Origin: JADJWR01 sp964509545
GTDB lineage: Bacteria; Pseudomonadota; Gammaproteobacteria; Burkholderiales; Burkholderiaceae_F
Length of the DNA stretch: 43,492 nucleotides
Assembly (NCBI GenBank): GCA_964509545.1
Contig: CAZDXQ010000031.1
Span: 1 to 43,492, forward strand
Direction of reading: 5' to 3'
Below are positions 19,401 to 26,192 of this stretch, piece by piece. The position numbers were made by a program, and so were the translations under genes. Positions within the stretch are counted from its first letter, which is position 1; every line of letters begins with the position of its first letter. The notes beneath the pieces are model-generated. The model had not been told where the DNA came from, did not search any database, and saw nothing but the letters and a program-made list of their open reading frames with translations.

Positions 19401-19605
19401 CCTGGCGGCGGAGCCGCTGGCCGAGGAGCTTGCGCAGCGGCTGATGATTGCGTATCTGGAGCACGGGCAACCGGCCGAGGCGATGCGTACCTATCGCCAG
19501 TTGCAGCGCATGCTCGCCAGTCTGCTTGGCACGCCGCCTTCGGCGGCAACCGAGCGGCTGCGGCAGTCGATCGTGGGTCTACCACGGGAGGGAAGCACAT
19601 CATGA
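16477..19605 (+). CDS. STAND-type ATPase regulator with C-terminal SARP/BTAD module
   Basis: Large predicted signalling protein of 1042 residues. The N-terminal NTPase has Walker A APTGAGKTVLL (about 40-50) and Walker B LIALDDAH (about 121-128), as in MalT/LuxR-type STAND ATPases. The middle (about 380-780) is helical and repeat-like, probably TPR. The C-terminus (from about 789) has a winged-helix SARP-like domain (LRVFVVGRLRLERF..., VLRYLACAREQVADQSTICAALWPD) and a BTAD helical repeat (MLMLYRGPLLDGE, RLMIAYLEHGQPAEAMRTYRQL). Having the DNA-binding part at the C-terminus resembles MalT more than the classical AfsR order. ATG 16477 is chosen because the upstream open frame is low-complexity. 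The stop overlaps the next start (ATGA). The inducing ligand is unknown. Confidence 0.85.
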   Translation: MVRQATKAVASAQAGDFFVGRERLFARLDELRPRAVWLQAPTGAGKTVLLRQYARRGGQAMLWLQTDAASATADSFCATLIRAVQQAGGDLPQFAGERREVPQQWLVQAVARIAQQWPGALIALDDAHRLLPSLAPLLASMVDTAADRLRLLFAAQEPPSGLEVQIAAARLIVIGHEHLAFDKAEALELARRIGAAEELAAPLRERTSGWAAGLMLALQLAQGASPANVRRRVDPPLASFVRSGLLGGVPRPIVEALAALAPARQVPLAVADSGAPWDQAVAELERLERRGLFVERVDGDFRLHDLLRDALLQAPPADAQRDAAIEALTRSGRAELALACITALPELGDRLRGWLQDCGEELLRRGDIGALSAMVLKDGAALPPPVRLWCARGALATDLQLADRTAEQAYAESDEADTALRRRCCGIGLLAHSVLLDGRRLDTWRLRLADLPPASDEDMAQTPLLEAGARLVEHVLQPSRPNTPEIESIHALLHRALLGAQPPQEAILAASVLVYALLQLQRRHEIPAMLEQIESAEWFARAPVHTQIEWQANKGYTLRGLGRAEQAAASFATACDLARRHGLPALLRSSLSGQARALLTIGDLGGADAALKEAHAIAADPGLHSRIEELTLTAWLELALARPMRALSATETAYQLLGEQGVPPPATLHLDHAQVLFALGRTEAALALAEETAAGTEGAVRDMAECTWQLLRALALWSHDAAAAHEALHRAVALIEQRRWTNFLSLLPREAGVVAHRALQSGGPLQVIRDGIRERRLPAPAGAGAEWPWPLRVFVVGRLRLERFDDVVQFHGKVQRKPLEVLRYLACAREQVADQSTICAALWPDAEEDAARRSLEMAIARLREMLGSPVWIRVGDGKVRLDPAQVWCDAQALWRVCEAAELAGRRHDADGAKTAAEAMLMLYRGPLLDGEDESSWLLGARERLRAAFVRAARAVAESLQAQRQHDLAIALLEQALAAEPLAEELAQRLMIAYLEHGQPAEAMRTYRQLQRMLASLLGTPPSAATERLRQSIVGLPREGSTS

Positions 19606-19988
19606 GCAGTGGACTAGAAATCCGCATCTGCACGTTGAAGGAGGTCGTTAGCAGCGGCGAAGGCCAGAGCCTTGGCGCGATCATTCCTCATGCCGACGGC
19701 GCGGATGACCTGGCGGCGAAGATCGTCGCCCTCGTTTTCGAAGGCGCGCACATCAAGTCCGACCTGACCGACCTGCGCCGGAGCGTGCTGCAACTGCTCG
19801 GCGCGGGGTTCCCGGGCGATAGCGTGCTGGTCATCGGCCCGGCCGGCGGCCTCGATGCGGACACGCTCGATCTCGCCGCCGAACGCGCGCTGGCCGTCAA
19901 GGACTTCCTGCTCGCGCTGGGCGTGCCGGCGCGCCACGTGGCCGCCGACATGGCGAGCGCATACCTGCGACCGACGCGCGCCGGATGA
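19602..19988 (+). CDS. Hypothetical protein, faint OmpA-C-like pattern
   Basis: Small protein of 128 residues, translationally coupled to the STAND-SARP gene by a 4-bp ATGA overlap and followed after 34 bp by the protease gene. The second half (a strand at DSVLVIGPAGG, then LDLAAERALAVKDFLLALGVPARHV) recalls the end of OmpA/MotB peptidoglycan-binding domains, where LS..RA.AV...L...GV...R is conserved. It has no signal peptide, and the core GHTD-type motif is replaced by GPAG, so this may be only a shared fold. I do not recognise the protein. Its position suggests an adaptor or target linking the regulator and protease. Confidence 0.6.
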   Translation: MSSGLEIRICTLKEVVSSGEGQSLGAIIPHADGADDLAAKIVALVFEGAHIKSDLTDLRRSVLQLLGAGFPGDSVLVIGPAGGLDADTLDLAAERALAVKDFLLALGVPARHVAADMASAYLRPTRAG

Positions 19989-20022
19989 CTGGCCGCGATT
20001 GCCGCGGCGCGAGAGGTGCGCG

Positions 20023-21099
20023 GTGAGCGAACAGGACCTGCTGCGCATCAAGGACGTCTGCCGCAAGCGCTACCTGCTGACTCAAGTCGGTTCATTGCTG
20101 CCGTGGATCGAAAGCCGCGGCAAGCTCGACGACGCGCAGGCGGCGAGGATCAACGTGCACGGCATCGGCGTTGCCTTCAGGCAGGTCGACGGTCGACCCA
20201 CGCGCGATCTTTGCGTGCAGGTGGCCGTGCTGCGCAAGATGTCGCCGCAGCGGCTGGCGCGCGCCGGCGGCGTACCGGTGCCGCGCGAGATCGAAAGCAT
20301 CCCGATCGACGTCATCGAGACCGGCCCGCTGGTGATCGAGCCGACACAGGAGTCGATCTCGCATCCGCGCGCCGCCGAGACCTTCAGGCCGCTTCGACCC
20401 GGCTGTTCGATCAGCTTCGACAACGTGGTCTTCGGCACGCTCGGCGCCTTCTGCCGCTCGACTCGAGCCGCCGACGCGCGGCAGGTATTCGTGCTCAGCT
20501 GCCGGCACGTGCTGGCCGGCTTCAACGCGCCGCCGCTGCTGGCCCCGATATTCCAGCCGGGGCGGCGTGGGCCGCAGCAGGGCGCGGCGGCTGCTGCGCC
20601 CGTGGCCGGCGAAGCGGCGCGCTTCATCGAGGCGGCGGACCGCAACGCGACGCCGCTGAAATATTCCGCCGATGCGGCGATCGCCCCGCTACGTGCCGGC
20701 ATCGGCTTCGATCCGGACACGCTTGAACTCGGTCCGCCGCGCGGCCTTATCGATCTGCTCGCGCTTCCGGCGGCCGAGCTATTGGGCAGCAATTACGGAA
20801 AGTTCGGCCGGACCACAGGCCTGACCGTCGGCCAGATCAGCACCGTGCGGCGCGATCTGCTGGCGCGGATCGGCGGCGAGGACCGCCTGTTCGACGACCA
20901 GTTCGTCGTCCGTCGCCTGCCCGGAGCGTCGACGCCGATGTCCGACCCCGGCGACAGCGGCGCCATGATGTTCCACATGGACAGCCGCTGCGCCGCCGGG
21001 CTCGTGATCGGCGCGCCGATCGGCATCGACAACGACGAGGAAGCAGTGATCTCACCGCTGGCGCCGATCCTCAGGGAACTCGAGATCGAACTGGCCTGA
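20023..21099 (+). CDS. Trypsin-fold serine protease-like protein
   Basis: Predicted chymotrypsin-like peptidase of 358 residues with an apparently complete triad: His162 in LSCRHVLAGF, Asp217 in YSADAAIAPL and Ser312 in DPGDSGAMMF. The N-terminal part (INVHGIGVAFRQVDGRPTRDLCVQVAVLRK, then GTLGAFCRS) follows the arrangement of bacterial NAL1-like proteases. There is no signal peptide, so a cytoplasmic protease is expected. The frame is open from 19855; GTG 20023 (SEQDLLRIKDV) has an upstream GAGAGG and begins after the preceding stop. It is the last gene of the STAND-SARP operon, suggesting regulated intracellular proteolysis. The substrate is unknown. Confidence 0.75.
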   Translation: MSEQDLLRIKDVCRKRYLLTQVGSLLPWIESRGKLDDAQAARINVHGIGVAFRQVDGRPTRDLCVQVAVLRKMSPQRLARAGGVPVPREIESIPIDVIETGPLVIEPTQESISHPRAAETFRPLRPGCSISFDNVVFGTLGAFCRSTRAADARQVFVLSCRHVLAGFNAPPLLAPIFQPGRRGPQQGAAAAAPVAGEAARFIEAADRNATPLKYSADAAIAPLRAGIGFDPDTLELGPPRGLIDLLALPAAELLGSNYGKFGRTTGLTVGQISTVRRDLLARIGGEDRLFDDQFVVRRLPGASTPMSDPGDSGAMMFHMDSRCAAGLVIGAPIGIDNDEEAVISPLAPILRELEIELA

Positions 21100-21130
21100 G
21101 CAGCGCGGGCGGTACGCGGGTGCGCAGCCG

Positions 21131-21175
21131 GACCGCCCGATGCCGAGGCTCCGGCAGCCTTGGCATCGGGCGGTC
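21131..21175. terminator. Strong hairpin between converging genes
   Basis: Arms of 18 nt at 21131-21148 (GACCGCCCGATGCCGAGG) and 21158-21175 (CCTTGGCATCGGGCGGTC) pair fully apart from one wobble position, around a 9-nt loop. It lies between the protease stop (21099) and the stop of the converging DUF4148-like gene (21185), as expected for a shared bidirectional terminator. A U-tract is absent on both strands. Confidence 0.65.
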
Positions 21176-21184
21176 ATGTCGCAG

Positions 21185-21574
21185 TCAGCCGCGCACCCCT
21201 GCGGTGGCGATGGCCACCCGCCCGGCGGCGTCCTGCCCGGCCTTGGCGATCAGGCGCTCCTGCTCGGCCGTGGCGACCGGGACGTCGCCTTCGCCGATCG
21301 CCGACAGCAGGCCGAGGCTCGACGCTTCGCGCATTTCGGCCACGACCTCGGCGCGGCTGCGCGTCGAGGCGGACGTCGTGTTGCCGTAGCCTTGCTCACC
21401 GTAGGTGGTTTCGCCGCGGGCGTAGGCGTCGCGCATTTCCTGCTTGACCTGCTCACGGGAGGCGGCGGACGGACCGCCCGACCACTGGGTGATGTCGACA
21501 TCGCCGGAGTCGGCGTAGGCGGCGGAGACGGCGACGAACAGTGACGTGGCCAGGATGAGTTTCGATTTCGACAT
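21185..21574 (-). CDS. DUF4148-like exported protein
   Basis: Small predicted exported protein of 129 residues. ATG 21574 gives a Sec signal peptide (MSKSKLILATSLFVAVSAAYA) with cleavage likely after AYA; AAAGGAG is 8 nt upstream. The mature part has two similar helical units, SREQVKQEMRDAYARGE and SRAEVVAEMREASSLGL, the pattern seen in DUF4148 proteins that are abundant in Burkholderiales. The function of that family is unknown. It converges on the protease gene and shares the hairpin between them. The 152-bp upstream region carries a perfect palindrome at 21664-21679. Confidence 0.75.
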   Translation of the reverse strand: MSKSKLILATSLFVAVSAAYADSGDVDITQWSGGPSAASREQVKQEMRDAYARGETTYGEQGYGNTTSASTRSRAEVVAEMREASSLGLLSAIGEGDVPVATAEQERLIAKAGQDAAGRVAIATAGVRG

Positions 21575-21663
21575 TTTCGTGCTCCTTTCAGGGTTGGCGC
21601 CAAGCAAGTCTTGGCGTAGGAGCACTTTGCGCGGCACGCGCCCACGGATCGCTCACCGATCGG

Positions 21664-21679
21664 GCGTGAATATTCACGC
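21664..21679. promoter_or_regulatory. Perfect 16-bp palindrome upstream of the DUF4148-like gene
   Basis: GCGTGAATATTCACGC is an exact palindrome with an AT centre inside very GC-rich DNA, 90-105 bp before the start of the minus-strand DUF4148-like gene. This is typical of an operator for a dimeric regulator, but the binder is not known. Confidence 0.4.
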
Positions 21680-21726
21680 GGCGCCGCTGCCGCGGCGCAG
21701 CCGGCCGACGGCGTGGCGAGGGGTGG

Positions 21727-21918
21727 TTAACGGCCGCTTTCGCAGGCCTTCAGGGCGCGCTTCAGGCGGGCCAGATTCTCCTTGTCGCGCTTGATCTGCC
21801 CCTGGATTGCCGGCTTGAGGCTGGGCGGGACCTCGTCGAGCAGATCCTGCCGGTCGCGGATTTCCTGTTCGAGCGCGCTGATGTCGTCACGGATCGGCTG
21901 GCATTGTGCAGAGGGCAT
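21727..21918 (-). CDS. Small coiled-coil hypothetical protein (63 aa)
   Basis: A 63-residue, mostly charged helical protein beginning MPSAQCQPIRDDISALEQEI. Two heptad-like helices (ISALEQEIRDRQDLLDEV and AIQGQIKRDKENLARLKRALKA) separated by a PPSLKP turn suggest a helical hairpin or coiled coil. AAGGAG sits 8 nt before the ATG, which supports real translation. It has two cysteines, near the ends, and no signal peptide. The function is unknown. It is divergent from the cobalamin adenosyltransferase gene. Confidence 0.65.
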   Translation of the reverse strand: MPSAQCQPIRDDISALEQEIRDRQDLLDEVPPSLKPAIQGQIKRDKENLARLKRALKACESGR

Positions 21919-22006
21919 CGCGTGTTCTCCTTCGTGGGCGGCGCGCTGTCGCGGCCATGCGCGACGTCGGCCGAGGAAGACTTATGCGTCCAGGCACGGC
22001 GGCTGA

Positions 22007-22028
22007 CCATGACCGGAACAGGTCATGG
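22007..22028. promoter_or_regulatory. Inverted repeat in divergent promoter region
   Basis: CCATGACC (22007-22014) and GGTCATGG (22021-22028) are exact reverse complements around GGAACA, in the 281-bp region between the 63-aa gene (-) and the adenosyltransferase gene (+). A GC-rich hairpin follows at 22118-22142. No cobalamin riboswitch features were found here. Confidence 0.35.
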
Positions 22029-22199
22029 CGCGGCGAACGACGACCGGGCCGCGACGGCAGACGTCCGCATCGGTTCGCGCCCGCGTCTTGCGCAAGGCAC
22101 CGGGCGTGTTCTGTGAGGCCTGCCGGCCCAGCCGGCGCAGGCGCGGCTAACATCGGTCTGCAGGATTTCGCCGACCGCCACAACAATGGAGCACGACTG

Positions 22200-22754
22200 A
22201 TGGGCCACCGCCTCTCGCAGATCGCCACGCGCACCGGCGACGACGGCACGACCGGGCTCGGCGACGGCAGCCGCACCAGCAAGGACAGCCTGCGCGTGCA
22301 GGCGATGGGCGATGTCGACGAGCTGAACTCTTCCATCGGCGTGCTGCTCGCCGAGACGGCGCTGCCCGACGAGGTCCGCGCCGACCTCGTCGACATCCAG
22401 CACGACCTGTTCGACCTCGGTGGCGAGCTGTGCATCCCGGGCTACACGATGCTGAAGGAGGCCCAGGTCGCGCGCCTCGATGCGCGGCTGGCGCACTACA
22501 ACGCCGATCTGCCGCGGCTGGCGGAGTTCATCCTGCCCGGCGGCAGCCGCCCGGCAGCGCTGGCGCACGTCTGCCGCGCCGTGTGCCGGCGTGCCGAGCG
22601 CGCCATCGTCATGCTCGGCAAGGCCGAGCCGATCAACGCCGCGCCGCGGCAATACGTCAACCGGCTGTCCGACCTGATGTTCGTGCTGGCGCGCGTGCTC
22701 AATCGCGCCGCGGGCGGCGCCGACGTGCAGTGGCAACAGCGCAAGAACCAGTAG
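22200..22754 (+). CDS. Cob(I)alamin adenosyltransferase, PduO type
   Basis: Predicted ATP:cob(I)alamin adenosyltransferase making adenosylcobalamin, 184 residues, trimeric in characterised relatives. The N-terminal ATP-binding signature TRTGDDGTTGLGDGSR is intact, followed by VDELNSSIGVLLAE, LFDLGGELC, LPGGSRPAALAHVCRAVCRRAER and NRLSDLMFVLARVLN, all diagnostic of the PduO/MMAB family. ATG 22200 (MGHRLSQIATRTG) has GGAG 8 nt upstream. Alone here, it probably supports B12-dependent enzymes elsewhere, such as methylmalonyl-CoA mutase or ribonucleotide reductase. It converges with the EamA transporter gene, leaving a single base between their stops. Confidence 0.93.
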   Translation: MGHRLSQIATRTGDDGTTGLGDGSRTSKDSLRVQAMGDVDELNSSIGVLLAETALPDEVRADLVDIQHDLFDLGGELCIPGYTMLKEAQVARLDARLAHYNADLPRLAEFILPGGSRPAALAHVCRAVCRRAERAIVMLGKAEPINAAPRQYVNRLSDLMFVLARVLNRAAGGADVQWQQRKNQ

Positions 22755-22755
22755 C

Positions 22756-23676
22756 TCACGGCAGGACGCGGCGCAGCCATTGCCGCCGCGGCGTGGCGCC
22801 GAGCGCCAGCGCCGTGCCGGCCAGCACGATGGCGCCGCCGGCGGCGAGCTGCAGCGTCAGCGGTTCGCCGAGCAGGGACGTGCCCCAGAGCGTGGCGAAC
22901 AGCGGAATCAGGTAGGTGACGTTCGCCGCGCGCATGGCGCCGACGCTTTCGATCAGCCGGAAGTACAGCAGATAGGCGAGCGCGGTGCACAGCACGCCGA
23001 GCACGATCGCCGCGGCCCACACGCCCGCCGGCGGCGACTGCGCCGGCCAGGTCGCGAACGCTGCGGGCGCCAGCAGCGCCGCGGCCGCAAGCTGGCTGCC
23101 GGTGGCGGTGGCCATCGGCGGCACGCCGGCGAGCGAGCGCTTGGCGAGGTTGGCCGACAGGCCATAGAAGACCATGCCGAGCAGCGCCGCGCCGAAGGCG
23201 AGCGTCTCCGGCCATCCCGCAGCCGCAGGGTTCAGTTCGATCCGGTCGCCGACCAGAACGACGACGCCGAGGGCGCCGAGCGCGAGGCCGAGCCACTGCG
23301 AGACGCGCACACGCTCGCCGAACAGCGCGGCGATCAGCGCCGTCCACATCGGCACCGTCGCGTTCAGCACGGAGGCGAACGCGGCGGTCAGCGTGAGCAA
23401 TGCATAAGTGATCAGCAGGAAGGGCACGGCGGAGTTCAGCACGCCGAGCAGGGCGATGCGGCAACCGGCCTGGCGCAGCGATCCGACGCCGCCGCGCAGC
23501 GCCAGCAGCGGCAGCAGGGCCAGGCCGCCGACGAGCATGCGCAACTCGACCAGCGCCACCGCCCCGAACTTAGGCGCGGCCAGGCGCATGAACAGGAAGC
23601 TCGAACCCCAGATCGCAGCGAGCAGCACGAGGTCGGCGAAGTCGCGCGACTTCACGATCGACGCTCGATACGGCAC
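22756..23676 (-). CDS. EamA/DMT-family transporter
   Basis: Predicted inner-membrane exporter or permease of the drug/metabolite superfamily, 306 residues from ATG 23676, with about ten hydrophobic helices. Two EamA repeats are visible: first AAIWGSSFLFMRLAAPKFGAVALVELRM and VLNATVPMWTALIAALFGERV, second GMVFYGLSANLAKRSL and TYLIPLFATLWGTSLLGEPLT. The substrate cannot be told. A GTG at 23655 overlaps the stop of the DUF1203 gene by 4 bp (GTGA), which would give 299 residues and translational coupling; either start is possible. Confidence 0.88.
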   Translation of the reverse strand: MPYRASIVKSRDFADLVLLAAIWGSSFLFMRLAAPKFGAVALVELRMLVGGLALLPLLALRGGVGSLRQAGCRIALLGVLNSAVPFLLITYALLTLTAAFASVLNATVPMWTALIAALFGERVRVSQWLGLALGALGVVVLVGDRIELNPAAAGWPETLAFGAALLGMVFYGLSANLAKRSLAGVPPMATATGSQLAAAALLAPAAFATWPAQSPPAGVWAAAIVLGVLCTALAYLLYFRLIESVGAMRAANVTYLIPLFATLWGTSLLGEPLTLQLAAGGAIVLAGTALALGATPRRQWLRRVLP

Positions 23677-24128
23677 TGGTAGCAGTTGTACTGCGCCGAG
23701 CGCACGTGCACGTAGGCGATGTCGTCGCGCGCCAGGATTTCGGCGGCTGCCTCTTCGAGCTCGGTTGCATCGATCTGACCCCCGCTGCCGTAGACGATGC
23801 GGTCATCGCGACCGTAGCCGCGGATCAGCAGGCGCAGCCAGTCGCGGAACATGCGCGGCGGCGACTCCTCGTCAACGTACCGGGCGCATGGGCGGGCATG
23901 CAGGAAGATCGGCCCGCATTCCGCATACGGCTGCAGCGACGGGAAAGGCCGGTAGGCGAGCACCAGATAAGGCTCGCCGGCCGCGATCTCCGTCAGGCAG
24001 TGGCGGCAGGGTATGTGGCTGCCGTCGCTGATTCGCTGCTCGGGCGGTTGTCCGTTCGCGTCGACGCCGCCGGCCTGCAGGCGGCGCACTTCGTCAGTCG
24101 GCAGGGCGATGAAACGTAGTCCGTGCAT
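23652..24128 (-). CDS. DUF1203 domain-containing protein
   Basis: Conserved protein of 158 residues. It has the DUF1203 pattern: IPCRHCLTEIAAGEPYLVLAYRPF, LQPYAECGPIFLHARPC, a middle segment with LRLLIRGYGRDDRIVYG, and the C-terminal IAYVHVRSAQYNCYQCRI. The repeated CXXC and His residues could bind a metal. No biochemical role is known for the family. It is the first gene of a probable two-gene unit with the transporter, overlapping its upstream end. Confidence 0.85.
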   Translation of the reverse strand: MHGLRFIALPTDEVRRLQAGGVDANGQPPEQRISDGSHIPCRHCLTEIAAGEPYLVLAYRPFPSLQPYAECGPIFLHARPCARYVDEESPPRMFRDWLRLLIRGYGRDDRIVYGSGGQIDATELEEAAAEILARDDIAYVHVRSAQYNCYQCRIERRS

Positions 24129-24171
24129 GGGAGCCTCGCAGCGGCAGGTTTGGGCAGGTGTGCAATGGCGC

Positions 24172-24675
24172 TCAGGTCAGTTGCAGCGCTTCGGCGCGGC
24201 TTTCGAGCGCGAGCAGCTTTTCCTTGCGATGCAGACCGCCGGCGTAGCCGGTCAGTGTGCCGTCGCGACCGATGATGCGGTGGCAGGGCACGACGATGCC
24301 GATCGGGTTGGCGCCGACGGCGGCGCCCACGGCGCGCACGGCGCTCGGCCGGCGGATCGCGGCGGCGATTTCGCCGTAGGTCGATGTGCTGCCGAAGGGC
24401 ACCGCGAGCAGCGCGCGCCAGACCGCCTGCTGGAAGTCGGTGCCGCGCGGCGCCAGCGGCAGGTCGAAGCGCGTGCGTCGGCCTTCGAAGTACTCGGCCA
24501 GTTGCGCGCGTGCCCTGGCGAGCACTGGCTCGCTGTCGGCATGCTGCCAGTCGGGCTGGCGCGGCCGGTCGTGCTTGCCTCCGGGGAAATGCACGCCGGT
24601 CAGCGCGCCATCTTCCGCGGTCAGCAGCAACGTGCCGAGCGGACTTTCCATTTCCGTGTACAGCGTCGTCATCAT
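24172..24675 (-). CDS. ogt: Methylated-DNA--protein-cysteine methyltransferase (Ogt)
   Basis: Predicted suicide repair protein that takes methyl groups from O6-methylguanine or O4-methylthymine, 167 residues. The acceptor Cys is about residue 131 in VVPCHRIIGRDG, with the preceding DNA-binding helix-turn-helix GSTSTYGEIAAAI and the arginine-finger region RAVGAAVGANP. The N-terminal domain is short, as in Ogt. The start ATG 24675 overlaps the stop of the AlkA-fusion gene (ATGA), so the two are translationally coupled and form an alkylation-damage repair operon. Confidence 0.93.
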   Translation of the reverse strand: MMTTLYTEMESPLGTLLLTAEDGALTGVHFPGGKHDRPRQPDWQHADSEPVLARARAQLAEYFEGRRTRFDLPLAPRGTDFQQAVWRALLAVPFGSTSTYGEIAAAIRRPSAVRAVGAAVGANPIGIVVPCHRIIGRDGTLTGYAGGLHRKEKLLALESRAEALQLT

Positions 24676-26114
24676 TGCGTCTCCAGTCCGGACCACAGGT
24701 GCATCACCGCGTAGGCGCGCCACGGCCGCCACAGCTCCGCAAGCTGCGCGATGCGCGCCGCGCGTTTGTCCTTCAGCGCCCTGATCACGCCGACGTCGCC
24801 GGCAGGGAAGGCGTCGGGCCAGTGCAGCGCACGCATGGCGATCGCCTGCGCCGTCCACTCGCCAATGCCGGGCAGCGCGCGCAGCCTGTCGAGCGTGCCT
24901 TCGACATCGACATGCGGCGCCAGCGTGATCTGGCCGTCGGCCACCGCCCTGGCCAGCGCAACGATCGCCCGCGCGCGCGCGGCGATGACGCCGAGCTGCG
25001 CGATTTCCGCCGGCGCGACAACGGCCAGCCGGGCCGCGGACGGGAACAGCATCGACACGCCCGCGAACGGCGTGTCGATCGGTGCGCCGAAACGCTCGAG
25101 CAGCCGTCGCCCAAGCGTGCGCGCTGCCTTGACGCTGACCTGCTGGCCGAGGATCGTGCGCACCGCCGTCTCGAATCCGTCGAAAGCGCCCGGCAGCCGC
25201 AGGCCCGGACGCGCCGCGGCGAGTTCGCCGAGGCCTGCGGCGACGGCGTCGGGCTGGCAGTCGAGATCGAAGGCGTGTTTGCAGGCGGCCAGCACGCGAG
25301 GCAACGCCGGCGCCAGACGCGCGTCGATACGCACTTCGATGCCGGCGCTGCGTGCCGCCGGTCGCACTTCGATCCAGCCGCTGCGGGGCGTGCCATCGGG
25401 CCCGGCCACGGCGAGCGAGCGGCTCAGCCGTCGGCCTTCGATCTGCTCGGCACCGTCGAGCGCCCGTGCGGCGAAGAACGCGAGCAGCCGCGCGTAGTCG
25501 AAAGGCGCCCGCGTGGCGAGCAGGAAGCGATGGAAATCCACCGCCGACGGCCGAGCCGCCGTCCGGCGCAGTGCGGTCGGCTGCAACCGATAACGTGCGG
25601 CGAACAGCGTGTTGAAGCGGCGTACGCTGCCGAATCCGGCGGCGAGCGCGACCTCGGTGACGGGCATCTGCGTGTCGGTGAGCAGCCGCTTGGCAAGCAG
25701 CAGCCGTGCCGTCTGCGCATAGGCGACGGGCGTGACGCCGTATTCGGCCGCGAAGACGCGACGCAGGTGGCGGTCGGTGACGCCGAGGCGGCGCGCTACG
25801 GCGTCAAGGCCGCCTTCGCCGGCCAGGCCATCGTCGATCAGGCTCGCCGCGGCGCCCGCCAGCTGGCGCGACGCGTCGATCAGCGCCAGTCCCGGGGCGA
25901 GTTCCGGCCGGCACAGCAGGCACGGCCGGAAGCCGGCGCCCTCGGCGGCGGCGGCGCTGGCGAAGTAGCGCTGGTTCTCGCGCCGCGCCGGCCGCGCGCC
26001 GCATACCGGCCGGCAGTAGATGCGCGTGCTGGTGATGCCGACGAAGAAGCGGCCGTCAAAGCGCGAGTCGCGCGCCCGGATGGCGCGGAAGCAGGCCTCG
26101 GGATCGAGATGCAT
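24672..26114 (-). CDS. Ada-AraC-AlkA fusion, DNA-3-methyladenine glycosylase with regulator domains
   Basis: A 480-residue protein joins three modules. Residues 1-75 are the Ada metal-binding methyl-phosphotriester domain with Cys34, Cys38, Cys65 and Cys68. Residues about 80-180 are an AraC-type DNA-binding domain (LARRLGVTDRHLRRVFAAEYGVTPVAY..., VTEVALAAGFGSVRRFNTLFAARY). Residues about 190-480 are an AlkA-type helix-hairpin-helix glycosylase (LPGIGEWTAQAIAMRAL with catalytic Asp at about 440 in AFPAGDVGV). It could thus sense methyl damage, activate its own operon and excise 3-methyladenine. This fusion type is known. The frame extends to 26144; ATG 26114 (MHLDPEACFRAI) fits the family start. 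Confidence 0.92.
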   Translation of the reverse strand: MHLDPEACFRAIRARDSRFDGRFFVGITSTRIYCRPVCGARPARRENQRYFASAAAAEGAGFRPCLLCRPELAPGLALIDASRQLAGAAASLIDDGLAGEGGLDAVARRLGVTDRHLRRVFAAEYGVTPVAYAQTARLLLAKRLLTDTQMPVTEVALAAGFGSVRRFNTLFAARYRLQPTALRRTAARPSAVDFHRFLLATRAPFDYARLLAFFAARALDGAEQIEGRRLSRSLAVAGPDGTPRSGWIEVRPAARSAGIEVRIDARLAPALPRVLAACKHAFDLDCQPDAVAAGLGELAAARPGLRLPGAFDGFETAVRTILGQQVSVKAARTLGRRLLERFGAPIDTPFAGVSMLFPSAARLAVVAPAEIAQLGVIAARARAIVALARAVADGQITLAPHVDVEGTLDRLRALPGIGEWTAQAIAMRALHWPDAFPAGDVGVIRALKDKRAARIAQLAELWRPWRAYAVMHLWSGLETQ

Positions 26115-26192
26115 GGCCGCACTATGAACGAATCGGCAAGACACCGCTCGCCGTTTTCGGACATCGTTGTGCGACCGGGCGGCCGCCGGCGC

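Noticed and set aside
22082..22199. Cobalamin riboswitch before the adenosyltransferase gene
   Set aside because: No B12-box-like conserved segment was seen; only a GC-rich hairpin at 22118-22142.
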